Assembly: GCA_016213595.1 (NCBI GenBank)
Contig: JACRAA010000135.1
Span: 1 to 13,526 of the forward strand
DNA from: Actinomycetota bacterium
GTDB lineage: Bacteria; Actinomycetota; Actinomycetes; Propionibacteriales; Propionibacteriaceae
DNA length: 13,526 nucleotides
Direction: 5' to 3'
Shown: positions 6,851 to 13,526 of the stretch, in pieces
Numbering within the stretch: the first letter of the stretch is position 1
Layout of the letters: the number at the start of each line of letters is the position of its first letter
Notes under the pieces: model-generated
Seen by the model: the letters and a program-made list of their open reading frames with translations, nothing else
Told to the model about the DNA's origin: nothing
Database searches by the model: none
Program-made: the position numbers and the translations under genes

Positions 6851-7786
6851 TCAGCGGGTGACGAGGACCTTGCCGAGGGTGCCGTCGGCGAAGGCTGCGA
6901 GCGCCTCGGGTGCGCGGTCGAGCGCGATGGCGGTCTCGATGTTGACGCGGAGCTGACCGTTGGCGACGCGCTGGAGCAGGGCGGCGAGCTTGTCGGCGGT
7001 TGCGGCGGCCATGATCGTGGCGACGGTCACGTCCTCGCTGCCGAACTGCTCGGTCGTCGCGCCAAGGGTGGAGGCGACCGCGCCGCCGGCCTTGAGGACG
7101 CTGGCGAGCGCGGCGGGGTCACCGGCGGAGTGCACGAGCTTGTCGACGCCATGCGGTGCGACGGCCTTGACGGCCGCGGCGACGTCTCCGGTGTAGTCGA
7201 CGGTGTGGGTCGCGCCGAGGCTGCGGACGTACTCGTCCTCCTGGCCGGGCTGGGCGGTGCCGATGACGGTGGCGCCGGCGGCCGCGGCGAGCTGGCTGGC
7301 AATCGAGCCGACGCCGCCGGTGGCGCCTGAGACCAGCACCGTCTCGCCGGCCTGGATGTCGAGCGCCTCGAGCGCGTCGTGGGCGGCGATGCCGGCCAGG
7401 CCGATGACCGCAGCGTGCTGCGCGTCCACCCCGGCCGGGACGGCGATCACGGCGGTGACGGGCAGTGCGACGTACTCGGCGAAGCTGCCGGTCCGCGGGC
7501 CGAGCGCCATGCCCGGGATGACGGCGGCGACCCGGTCACCGACAGAGACACCCTCGACGCTGCCACCGAGGGCGGTGACCGTGCCGACGAGGTCTCGGCC
7601 CAGCACGACCGGGAACTCGATGCCGGGGATCATGTCCCAGACGTAGCCAGCTGCGACCGACAGGTCGAAGCCGTTGACCGAGGCCGCCTCGACCTTGATC
7701 AGGACCTCGCCTGCGGCGGGGTCGGGAGTCGGCAGGTCCTGGACTTCTGGCTGGGTGTCGCGGGCGGTGATAGCGAATGCCTTCAT
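6851..7786 (-). CDS. Zinc-independent quinone-oxidoreductase-type MDR (NADP-dependent)
   Basis: A 311-residue protein. The ATG at 7786 has an excellent AGGAGGA site about 6 bases upstream, so the longer open frame reaching 8005 is not used. The N-terminal GroES-like domain includes VEAASVNGFDL (32-42) and GRDLVGTV (63-70), in the place where zinc alcohol dehydrogenases have GHExxG. The catalytic and structural zinc cysteines are absent, which places it in the quinone oxidoreductase branch of the medium-chain dehydrogenase/reductase superfamily. The nucleotide-binding motif VLVSGATGGVGSIA (150-163) is clear, and the protein ends with the usual AFADGTLGKVLVTR. Members reduce quinones or other activated alkenes and carbonyls with NADPH in the cytoplasm. 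It follows the DoxX-like gene after 53 bases and is followed by a strong hairpin. The substrate is unknown. Confidence 0.87.
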   Translation of the reverse strand: MKAFAITARDTQPEVQDLPTPDPAAGEVLIKVEAASVNGFDLSVAAGYVWDMIPGIEFPVVLGRDLVGTVTALGGSVEGVSVGDRVAAVIPGMALGPRTGSFAEYVALPVTAVIAVPAGVDAQHAAVIGLAGIAAHDALEALDIQAGETVLVSGATGGVGSIASQLAAAAGATVIGTAQPGQEDEYVRSLGATHTVDYTGDVAAAVKAVAPHGVDKLVHSAGDPAALASVLKAGGAVASTLGATTEQFGSEDVTVATIMAAATADKLAALLQRVANGQLRVNIETAIALDRAPEALAAFADGTLGKVLVTR

Positions 7787-7839
7787 GGGTTCCTCCTGGG
7801 TTGTGGTTTGGCGATGTGGTGCTGTTTGGTGCTGAGCGC

Positions 7840-8193
7840 TTAGGCGGTGACGACGCGGAGCACGAGCACCGCGATGGACAGGGCGAGCGGAACCAGCGGC
7901 ATGGCGACGCCCTTGGTGTCGCGCACGCGCAGGTGGCCGATGACGGCGCCGACGAAGTAGGCGGTCAGGCCAGCGGCGGCGGCGATGCCGAGGGGTGCGT
8001 TCCACAGGCCGGCGACGATGCCGACGGCTCCGGCGATCTCGAGGCCGGCCAGGATCGGCAGTGCGGTCATCGGGACGCCGACGGTGCCGTGGATGGTGGT
8101 GACGACCTGCTCGTTCTTGCGGAGCTTCATCACCGCGGAGTTCACGGCGAGGACGGCGAGCAGGGCGGTGGTGATGACGAGAGCGATGAACAC
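7840..8193 (-). CDS. DoxX-like small membrane protein
   Basis: A 117-residue protein starting with GTG at 8193, preceded by AGGAG with a 6-7 base gap. It has about four membrane helices: residues 2-18, 40-63, 66-88 and 95-115. A short polar stretch (KLRKNEQVV) follows the first helix, and the motif HLRVRDTKG precedes the last. Size, helix number and the LEIAGAVGIVAGLW segment fit the DoxX-like family of the cytoplasmic membrane. These proteins often sit beside oxidoreductases and thiol-redox genes, and a link to membrane quinone or sulfur redox chemistry has been proposed for some of them. The biochemical role of this one cannot be read from the sequence. It is the third gene of the leftward operon. 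Confidence 0.8.
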   Translation of the reverse strand: MFIALVITTALLAVLAVNSAVMKLRKNEQVVTTIHGTVGVPMTALPILAGLEIAGAVGIVAGLWNAPLGIAAAAGLTAYFVGAVIGHLRVRDTKGVAMPLVPLALSIAVLVLRVVTA

Positions 8194-8221
8194 GAATTTC
8201 TCCTGATGTGGCGACGCCGGG

Positions 8222-8256
8222 GCGACGTCGCGTGATGGGGGTGGACCGGCTGGTCC
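8222..8256 (-). promoter_or_regulatory. Paired palindromes between LLM oxidoreductase and DoxX-like gene
   Basis: The 96-base gap between these genes contains a perfect 10-bp palindrome, GCGACGTCGC (8222-8231), and, 11 bases further, a hairpin-capable GGACC-GGCT-GGTCC (8243-8256). They could be a protein-binding site or a weak attenuator ahead of the DoxX-like gene. In G+C-rich DNA short palindromes arise easily. Confidence 0.3.
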
Positions 8257-8289
8257 GGGTGGGTACGTAGTGGCGCTCGGGGGCAGTGG

Positions 8290-9327
8290 CTACTGACCCA
8301 GCTCCTTGCGGACCTGCGGGAGGACCTCGGTGCCGAGGAGCTCAATGCTCTTGAGGTAGTCGGCGTGCGGCATGCCGCCGACGTCCATCTGCAGGATCTG
8401 GCGGTCGTGGCCGAGCAGCTGGTGCAGCTGAACGATGCGGTCCGCGATCTCCTCGGGGCCGCCCGCGAAGACCATGCCGCCGGATTCCATCGCAGCCTCG
8501 CGGCCGGACGGGGCCATGCCGGGCCGGCCGACCTCGGCCGCGCCGGTGGCGAACATCTGGAGCTCGTGCTGGAGATACTTCGCCTTGGCGGCCGTGTTGT
8601 CGGGGCCGACGAAGCCGTGGACCGCGACGGCGATGCCGGCCTGCTCGACCGGGTGGCCGACCTCGGCCCAGGCGTCGCGGTAGGCGTGACCGTACTGGGC
8701 CCAGTGCTGTGGGGTGCCGCCCAGGATGCCGAGGAACATCGGGACGCCGAGCTCGACGGCACGACCGACCGAGCTGGGGCTTCCACCGGTGCCTAGCCAG
8801 ATCCGCAGCGGCTGTTCAGGTCGGGGGACGATGAGGGCGTCGGTCAGCGGCCGCGTGCGGTGCGGCCCGTCGAAGGTGAGGCGCTCGTTCGCGTTGAGCG
8901 CGAGGAGCATCTCGAACTTGGAGGCGTACAGCAGGTCGTACTCCCCCTCGTCGTGGTCGAAGAGCGGGAACGTGATGGACGAGGACCCACGGCCGGCGAC
9001 TGTCTCAATGCGTCCCGGGGCGATGGCGGCGGCGGTGGCGAGCTGCTGGAAGACGCGGACCGGGTCGTCGGTCGACAGCACCGTCACGGTGGTGCCGAGC
9101 TTGATGCGCCGCGTGGACGCGGCGGCAGCGGTGACCATCGACGTCGGGGACGACAGCGGCATGGAGGCGGTGTGGTGCTCGCCGAAGCCGAAGAAGTCCA
9201 GGCCGACCTCCTCGGCCAGGTGGACGGCCTCGAGGGCCTCGCGGATGGCTTGGGCGGTCGGGCCGTAGCCGCCGTCGGCGGTGCGGGGGGTGTTGCCGAA
9301 CGTGTAGACGCCGAGCTCGAACGTCAT
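8290..9327 (-). CDS. LLM-class (luciferase-like) flavin-dependent oxidoreductase
   Basis: A 345-residue protein, the usual size for single-component bacterial luciferase-like monooxygenases. Recognisable segments are the N-terminal strand LGVYTFGNTP, VGLDFFGFGEHHT (41-53), RRIKLGTTVTVLSTDDPVRVFQQ (73-95), the flavin-site-like GRIETVAGRGSS (105-116) and RIWLGTGGSPSSVGRAVELG. Such enzymes use reduced FMN, or F420 in some actinobacteria, to oxidise small organic substrates. The sequence does not settle which cofactor it uses, though an F420-reductase-like gene lies in the same operon. The ATG at 9327 follows the TetR stop with a single base between (TGA-G-ATG), so translation is probably coupled. 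The AAGGA ribosome-binding site lies inside the end of the TetR gene. Confidence 0.88.
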   Translation of the reverse strand: MTFELGVYTFGNTPRTADGGYGPTAQAIREALEAVHLAEEVGLDFFGFGEHHTASMPLSSPTSMVTAAAASTRRIKLGTTVTVLSTDDPVRVFQQLATAAAIAPGRIETVAGRGSSSITFPLFDHDEGEYDLLYASKFEMLLALNANERLTFDGPHRTRPLTDALIVPRPEQPLRIWLGTGGSPSSVGRAVELGVPMFLGILGGTPQHWAQYGHAYRDAWAEVGHPVEQAGIAVAVHGFVGPDNTAAKAKYLQHELQMFATGAAEVGRPGMAPSGREAAMESGGMVFAGGPEEIADRIVQLHQLLGHDRQILQMDVGGMPHADYLKSIELLGTEVLPQVRKELGQ

Positions 9328-9328
9328 C

Positions 9329-10069
9329 TCAGTTGTCCTTCTCAGTAGCGGAACGGGTGCTGGTCTTGGCGGGGCTGGGAGGTGGGGCCTGGGGGCAGAC
9401 GGGCTTCCGGTTGCCCTTGGTCTTGCGGGTGCTGGCGCCGAGGCGGTGCTCGCTGTTGCGTCGCATCGCCTCCTCGGTCGCCGGCGCGCTGGGGGCGGCG
9501 GGACCGTCGGTGGCGGCGCTGGCGCGCATGCCGTCGAGCAGGACGTGCACGAGTCGGGCGGACGCCTGCTCGGAGATGTCGTGGGTGCGCTCGACGAGGC
9601 CGGCGTTGGCCATCAGCAGCAGCACGACGTCCTGGGTGGTGAAGTCGTCGCGCAGCACACCCGCGGTGCGGGCCCGGGCGACCAGCTTCACCAGCCCCTT
9701 GAACGCACGTGCCCGGACGGCCTCGATCTCGGGCGCGCGAGTGACGTCCATCGTGACCAGATCGGCGATGCCGCGGTCGCGGGTCTGCATGGCACCGACA
9801 GCAGTGATGTATGAAGCGAACCCGGCCCACGGGTCAGGATTGGCCAGTGCAGCCTCGACCGCGTCCAGCTCCTCGACCATGCGCTCGGCGAACACCGCTT
9901 CGATGAGGTCACCGCGCGTGGGAAAGCGCCGGTAGAGCGTCGCATTGCCGGTGCCCGCGAGGCGGGCGATGTCGTCCAGTGGGGCGTCGAGGCCCTGCTC
10001 GGCGAAGACTGTGCGGGCGGCTTCGACGATGGCGGCCCGGTTGCGGGCGGCATCTGCTCTGAGCTCCAT
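9329..10069 (-). CDS. TetR-family transcriptional regulator with C-terminal extension
   Basis: A 246-residue protein. The N-terminus is a standard TetR DNA-binding domain: AARNRAAIVEAARTVFAEQG (7-26), then LDDIARLAGTGNATLYRRFPTRGDL (31-55), with the helix-turn-helix in the second block. The central region is a helical ligand-binding domain. TetR proteins of this type usually end near AxxEEAMRR (here 198-204). This one carries about 40 more residues, basic and Pro/Thr-rich (RKTKGNRKPV, PPPSPAKTSTR), probably disordered. It is the first gene of the leftward operon and lies next to the divergent isomerase-family gene, so autoregulation and control of both units through the intergenic inverted repeat is likely. 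The ATG at 10069 has only a weak ribosome-binding site (GTAGG). Confidence 0.88.
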   Translation of the reverse strand: MELRADAARNRAAIVEAARTVFAEQGLDAPLDDIARLAGTGNATLYRRFPTRGDLIEAVFAERMVEELDAVEAALANPDPWAGFASYITAVGAMQTRDRGIADLVTMDVTRAPEIEAVRARAFKGLVKLVARARTAGVLRDDFTTQDVVLLLMANAGLVERTHDISEQASARLVHVLLDGMRASAATDGPAAPSAPATEEAMRRNSEHRLGASTRKTKGNRKPVCPQAPPPSPAKTSTRSATEKDN

Positions 10070-10090
10070 GGTTGAAGAACCTACGCCAAG

Positions 10091-10106
10091 TGGGGAACAT
10101 ACCCCA
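10091..10106. promoter_or_regulatory. Candidate TetR operator TGGGG-N6-CCCCA
   Basis: A perfect 5-bp inverted repeat with a 6-base AACATA spacer (16 bp in all) lies 22 bases upstream of the TetR start, between divergent genes. It extends imperfectly by AA/TT on the outside (10088-10089 with 10108-10109). Read leftward the spacer is TATGTT, a -10-like hexamer, so binding there would block the TetR operon promoter. This is inferred from position and symmetry. Confidence 0.55.
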
Positions 10107-10165
10107 TTTCTTGGAATTGTTTGCGAGAGTGGACACAGCCGCCCGTTCCTAGCCCTGGAGACCCC

Positions 10166-10948
10166 ATGTCCAACCCGTCAACAGACACCGCCCGCTACCT
10201 CGAGGCGCTCCACGCCTCCGTCAACCGGCTCCATGGATTGGTCGACGGCTTCGGTGACGACGAGCTGACGCAGCCCGCGTTCCCGAGCGAGTGGACCGTG
10301 GCCGACGTGCTGTCCCACCTCGGCTCGGGCGCCGTCATCACCACCCGCAGGCTGGAAGACGCCATCGCCGGCGCGGACACACCCGAGGACTTCGCACCCA
10401 GCGTGTGGGACGAGTGGAACAGCAAGGCTCCCGCCCAGCAACGCCGCGACGCCCTCACGGCTGACGCCCGACTGATGGAGGCCCTCGACGCCGTGTCGGA
10501 CCAGGACCGCGACCGCGTCACCTTCGCGATGGGACCTATGACGCTGACTTTCGCCGACTACGTGGCGATGCGACTCAACGAACATGCCTTCCACACCTGG
10601 GACATCGAGGTGGTTCACGACCCGGCTGCCGTCCTGCCGCCCACGTCGGCCGAGGTCGTGGTTGACCACCTCGAGCTGGTCGCCCGCTTCACCGCTCAGC
10701 CCACCGGCGAGCAGCGCGCCGTCCGAGTTGCCACCACGGAACCGGATAGGTCCTTCGTCATCGAGCTTGGACCCGAGGCGCCTGAGCTCCGCCCCGTCGA
10801 TATGCACGACGGAACCGTCGACCTTGAGCTACCGGCCGATGCGTTCGCCCGCCTGGTCTACGGCCGGCTCGACGTCCCGCACACCGGACCGACGGTCCGC
10901 GACGACAAGATCCTCGACGTCCTGCGACACGTGTTCCCCGGACCCTGA
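10166..10948 (+). CDS. Maleylpyruvate-isomerase-family mycothiol-dependent-type enzyme (DinB-like)
   Basis: A 260-residue protein. The ATG at 10166 has GGAG five bases upstream; the in-frame TTG at 10121 lacks such support. The N-terminal DinB-like helical bundle has the family's L-x-P-A-x-P-S-x-W-T-V-x-D-V-L-S-H-L pattern, with H51 as the first metal ligand. Residues E139 and H143 in NEHAFHTWDI supply the other two, close to the His/Glu/His spacing of mycothiol-dependent maleylpyruvate isomerase from Corynebacterium. The C-terminal part (about 170-260) fits the small alpha/beta domain of the family and ends LRHVFPGP. Family members use mycothiol with a bound metal for isomerisation or for thiol addition to electrophiles. 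The exact substrate is unknown. It is divergent from the TetR operon and shares its 96-base promoter region. Confidence 0.85.
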   Translation: MSNPSTDTARYLEALHASVNRLHGLVDGFGDDELTQPAFPSEWTVADVLSHLGSGAVITTRRLEDAIAGADTPEDFAPSVWDEWNSKAPAQQRRDALTADARLMEALDAVSDQDRDRVTFAMGPMTLTFADYVAMRLNEHAFHTWDIEVVHDPAAVLPPTSAEVVVDHLELVARFTAQPTGEQRAVRVATTEPDRSFVIELGPEAPELRPVDMHDGTVDLELPADAFARLVYGRLDVPHTGPTVRDDKILDVLRHVFPGP

Positions 10949-11302
10949 CACAGACCACAGCAGCACCCGCTCATCGGCAGATCTGGTAATTCGGGCACGC
11001 CCGATCGCGGCGAAGTGGACGCCCTTTGAGCGGCGGGACGCGCGCTCGCTGCGACACGTGATCGCCGACTCGACCAAGAGGCGCCATCCGTCTCCCAGCA
11101 ACCGAACCGTTGGCGGTCGAGGTGACGAAGCTCAGGGCGAGAGGCGGCTGCGTTCCGCTGAGGTGTCGGATGCGGGACAGCTGCACCGACAGCGGATCCG
11201 CCCGTGGAATGTCACTGGGTCGTCCTCGCGGAGGCATCAACCTAAGACGCAACAGCTTTTGAACGGCGTCAGCCCTCAGCAACCGGCAGCGCGAGTCGTG
11301 GC
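10949..11302. other. Intergenic stretch without recognisable gene
   Basis: About 354 bases lie between the convergent ends of the isomerase-family gene (+) and the MarR gene (-). Open frames exist on both strands, but none gives a recognisable protein or has a convincing ribosome-binding site. Visible structure is limited to TCGGGC-AC-GCCCGA (10991-11004), 43 bases after the isomerase-family stop, a palindrome GCGGATCCGC (11192-11201), and CCGCTG..TGTCGG (11155-11169) opposite CCGACAGCGG (11186-11195). The first could help terminate transcription; the rest may be chance in G+C-rich DNA. A decayed gene remnant cannot be excluded. Confidence 0.5.
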
Positions 11303-11752
11303 CTAGAAACCCTCGGGCAGCTCTTCCACCACTCGACGCACGGCGGCCATCCCGGTCGACAGCGCGGTGAGCTCGTCGTGGCTGAGGCGCTCGACGATCT
11401 GCGCCAGGTGGCCGTGACCGAAGCTGGTGACGCTGCGTGCGAGCTGCTGACCCGCCTCGGTGGCCTCGACGAGCCGGACCCGTCGGTCGTGGGCGACCTC
11501 AACCCGGACCACCAGTTCTCGTTCGATGAGCCGGTCGACCAGACCGGTCATCGTGGCGGCCCCGACCCCGATCTGGTCTGCCAACCGCTGCGTCGTGAGA
11601 GGCGGGCTGGCACAGATCACCAGCAGCACCTTGAGCTGTTGGGTCGGCAGCGGCATGTCGGTCATCGGGTCGAGACGGCGCAGGACCATGGCCATCGCGA
11701 TGGCGTGGTTGTCGGCGCTCAGGGCCTGGACGAGGTCATCGCGCGCTGGCAT
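11303..11752 (-). CDS. MarR-family transcriptional regulator
   Basis: A 149-residue protein, the normal MarR length, with an excellent AGGAGGT ribosome-binding site five bases before the ATG at 11752. The winged-helix domain spans about residues 36-101: LPTQQLKVLLVICASPPLTTQRLADQIGV, then the recognition helix GAATMTGLVDRLIERELV (63-81), then the wing with the family D-R-R motif (D89-R90-R91) and VRLVEATEAG. The flanking helices form the usual dimer interface. It is transcribed away from the RND permease gene and shares an 84-base promoter region with it, so repression of the pump with release by a small ligand is the expected arrangement. The ligand is unknown. Confidence 0.9.
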   Translation of the reverse strand: MPARDDLVQALSADNHAIAMAMVLRRLDPMTDMPLPTQQLKVLLVICASPPLTTQRLADQIGVGAATMTGLVDRLIERELVVRVEVAHDRRVRLVEATEAGQQLARSVTSFGHGHLAQIVERLSHDELTALSTGMAAVRRVVEELPEGF

Positions 11753-11766
11753 CCGGACCTCCTAGG

Positions 11767-11815
11767 TATTTTGTAAGAAACGAACTATTTGTGTCATCCT
11801 AACCGAGCCTATCTT
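11767..11815. promoter_or_regulatory. Overlapping divergent promoters of MarR and RND genes with repeat TATTTTGT / TATTTGTG
   Basis: This is the A+T-richest stretch of the window. Leftward, ATGACA (complement of 11792-11797), 16 bases and TACAAA (complement of 11770-11775) fit a promoter for the MarR gene. Rightward, TTTGTG (11788-11793), 16 bases and TATCTT (11810-11815) fit one for the RND gene. The two -35 boxes overlap. Direct copies TATTTTGT (11767-11774) and TATTTGTG (11786-11793) start 19 bases apart, about two helical turns, and could be regulator contact sites. All of this is by inspection. Confidence 0.42.
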
Positions 11816-11836
11816 TCCTAGCTTCAGGGAGCCCTC

Positions 11837-13526
11837 GTGTCCCGTCTCGCCCGGTTCAGCCTGCGCAACCGTGCTCTTGTCGCACTGGCCACCCTCGTCG
11901 CCATCGTCTTCGGCGGCATCTCCCTCACCAGCCTGAAGCTCGAGCTGATCCCGTCACTGGAGTTCCCGGGCATGGCGGTCGTGGCGGCTGATCCCGGCGC
12001 CTCGCCCGAGGTGATCGATGCGCAGGTGAGCACACCGATCGAGTCCGCGGCCAGCTCCATCGACGGCGTCACCGGCACCACCACCACATCCGCGACGGGC
12101 GTCTCCTCGGTCTTCGTCGAGCTGGAGTACGGAACCGACATGGACGCGGCTCGCCAGGAGCTCGAGTCGACCCTCAGCTCGGGCACTTCCGGCCTGCCCG
12201 ACGACGTGGACCCCCAGGTGATCGCGGGAAGCATCGACGACTTCCCGGTCATCCAGATCTCCGTGGCGGCATCGGGTGACCTGGAAGGGCTCGCACAGAA
12301 GGTCGACACCGACGTCGTACCGCTCCTGTCCGACCTCGAGGGCGTGCGCGACGTCACCGTCACCGGCGCCCCCGAGCGTGAGGTCCAGATCGCCCTGCGC
12401 CCCGCAGCCCTCGTCGCTTCGGGTGCCGAGCCGAGCTCCATCGCAACCGCCCTCACCGACAACGGCGTGCTGGTGCCCGCCGGCTCGCTGACCACCGGGG
12501 ACCGCACGCTCAGCGTCCAGGTGGGCACACGGCTGACCGAGGTGGCCGACCTGGAGGCGCTGCCGCTGGTGGGCGCCAAGGCCGGTACGACGCTGGGCGA
12601 CGTCGCCGACGTCGAGGTGACCACCTCCCCCGTCACCTCGATCGCTCGCACCGATGGCGACCCGAGCGTCTCGATCGGCATCACCAAGACTCCCTCAGGC
12701 AACACCGTCGACATCTCGCACGCCGTGCAGGAGGTCTTCTCCGACATCGAGGACGCCGTTGGCGGCGACGCCTCGGTCGACGTCGTCTTCGACCAGGCGC
12801 CCTTCATCGAGCAGTCGGTGGAGGACCTCACCACCGAAGGACTCCTCGGACTCGTCTTCGCGGTCGTGGTGATCCTGCTGTTCCTGCTCTCCCTGCGATC
12901 CACGCTCGTCACCGCGATCTCGATCCCCCTGTCGGTGCTGGTCACCCTGATCGGGCTCTACGTCACCGGCTACAGCCTCAACATCTTGACCCTGGGTGCG
13001 TTGACCGTGGCGATCGGGCGTGTGGTCGACGACTCCATCGTCGTCATCGAGAACATCAAGAGACACCTCTCCTACGGCGAGGAGAAGTCCCACGCGATCC
13101 TGCAGGCTGTGCGCGAGGTCGCCGGCGCGGTGACTTCTTCGACCCTGGCGACCGTGGCGGTGTTCTTGCCGATCGCCTTCGTCGGCGGACAGGTCGGCCA
13201 GCTGTTCCGGCCGTTCGCACTGACCGTGACGCTCGCCCTGCTGGCCTCCCTGCTGGTCTCGCTGACGATCATCCCGGTGCTGGCCTCCTGGTTCCTGCGC
13301 TCACCCGACACGCAGGTCGACCCTGCGCTCGTGCGCGAGCAGGCTCACCAGAAGGAGCGGCGCGGACTCCTGCAGCGGATCTACGTCCCGCTGCTGGACA
13401 AGTCGATCGGACACCCCGTGATCACCTTGGTGATCGCCGGCGTCCTGCTCATTGGCACCTTCGCGATGACTCCGTTCCTGAAGACCAACTTCCTCGGCGA
13501 CCGCGGCCAGAACACCGTGAGCCTCA
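11837..13526 (+). CDS. AcrB/HAE1-type RND efflux permease, 3' end outside window
   Basis: The frame is open from the GTG at 11837 to the right edge, giving 563 residues of a protein that is usually about 1000. The start carries GGGAG upstream and is followed at once by a short basic segment and the first membrane helix (about 12-31). Next come the conserved IPSLEFPGMAVVAADPGASPE (38-58) and a large extracytoplasmic loop (porter domain, about 35-330). A block of five helices starts near 335. The fourth helix carries VAIGRVVDDSIVVIENI, with the proton-relay pair D398-D399 characteristic of AcrB-type pumps. The long hydrophilic link after the sixth helix and the following helix and loop fit the internal duplication of the family. 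It exports drugs or lipophilic compounds using the proton gradient. No membrane-fusion partner lies on the left side; one could follow outside the window. Confidence 0.9.
   Translation, partial: MSRLARFSLRNRALVALATLVAIVFGGISLTSLKLELIPSLEFPGMAVVAADPGASPEVIDAQVSTPIESAASSIDGVTGTTTTSATGVSSVFVELEYGTDMDAARQELESTLSSGTSGLPDDVDPQVIAGSIDDFPVIQISVAASGDLEGLAQKVDTDVVPLLSDLEGVRDVTVTGAPEREVQIALRPAALVASGAEPSSIATALTDNGVLVPAGSLTTGDRTLSVQVGTRLTEVADLEALPLVGAKAGTTLGDVADVEVTTSPVTSIARTDGDPSVSIGITKTPSGNTVDISHAVQEVFSDIEDAVGGDASVDVVFDQAPFIEQSVEDLTTEGLLGLVFAVVVILLFLLSLRSTLVTAISIPLSVLVTLIGLYVTGYSLNILTLGALTVAIGRVVDDSIVVIENIKRHLSYGEEKSHAILQAVREVAGAVTSSTLATVAVFLPIAFVGGQVGQLFRPFALTVTLALLASLLVSLTIIPVLASWFLRSPDTQVDPALVREQAHQKERRGLLQRIYVPLLDKSIGHPVITLVIAGVLLIGTFAMTPFLKTNFLGDRGQNTVSL

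Noticed and set aside
6074..7330. Open frame of over 400 codons on the plus strand across the NmrA-type and MDR genes
   Set aside because: Its Gly/Val/Asp-rich translation is an antisense shadow of two clear minus-strand genes with good ribosome-binding sites.
7787..8005. Upstream extension of the MDR protein into the DoxX-like gene
   Set aside because: The extension is Arg/His-rich with no family match, while the ATG at 7786 has an ideal AGGAGGA site and the family's usual N-terminus.
10121..10165. TTG start giving the isomerase-family protein 15 more residues
   Set aside because: The ATG at 10166 has GGAG at proper distance; the TTG does not, and it would use up most of the divergent promoter region.
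10971..11282. Minus-strand open frame of about 100 codons in the gap before the MarR gene
   Set aside because: No ribosome-binding site or recognisable domain; a decayed gene is possible but not supported.
11824..12945. Long open frame on the minus strand opposite the RND permease gene
   Set aside because: It is antisense to a well-supported gene; its Ser/Thr/Arg-rich translation has no family character and it arises from G+C third-position bias.

Overview
The window comes from a G+C-rich actinomycete chromosome or integrated element; Nocardioidaceae-like is my guess. Three things support this: strong G/C third-position bias, an SCO6880-family conjugation protein (an actinobacterial family), and a mycothiol-dependent-type enzyme (mycothiol is an actinobacterial thiol). 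I see no tRNA, rRNA, CRISPR array or intact transposase.

Region 1 (1-4177, + strand) is part of an actinobacterial conjugation (type IV secretion-like) module. It holds the 3' part of a polytopic TrbL/VirB6-like membrane protein, an SCO6880-family protein, and a VirB4-like ATPase whose ATG overlaps the preceding stop codon. The expected later conjugation genes do not follow. Instead a non-coding stretch of about 315 bases (4178-4493) holds several short palindromes and looks like a recombination junction.

Region 2 (4423-10069, - strand, read right to left) is a seven-gene redox cluster. In transcription order it encodes a TetR regulator, a luciferase-like flavin-dependent oxidoreductase, a DoxX-like membrane protein, a zinc-free quinone-oxidoreductase-type MDR, an NmrA-type NAD(P)-binding protein, a QorB-like quinone reductase and an F420-reductase-like protein. 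The last gene has a frameshift near its 3' end: its natural C-terminus is readable in another frame. A 16-bp inverted repeat (TGGGG-N6-CCCCA) between the TetR gene and the divergent gene to its right is the best operator candidate.

Region 3 (10166-10948, + strand) is a maleylpyruvate-isomerase-family (mycothiol-dependent/DinB-like) enzyme, divergent from the TetR operon. With the redox genes it suggests a cassette for handling quinones or other electrophiles. That reading is inference; the substrate is unknown. About 350 bases with no recognisable gene follow.

Region 4 (11303-13526) is a MarR regulator (-) divergent from an AcrB/HAE1-type RND efflux permease (+) that runs off the right edge. 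Their overlapping promoter region is A+T-rich. MarR control of the pump is the natural reading.
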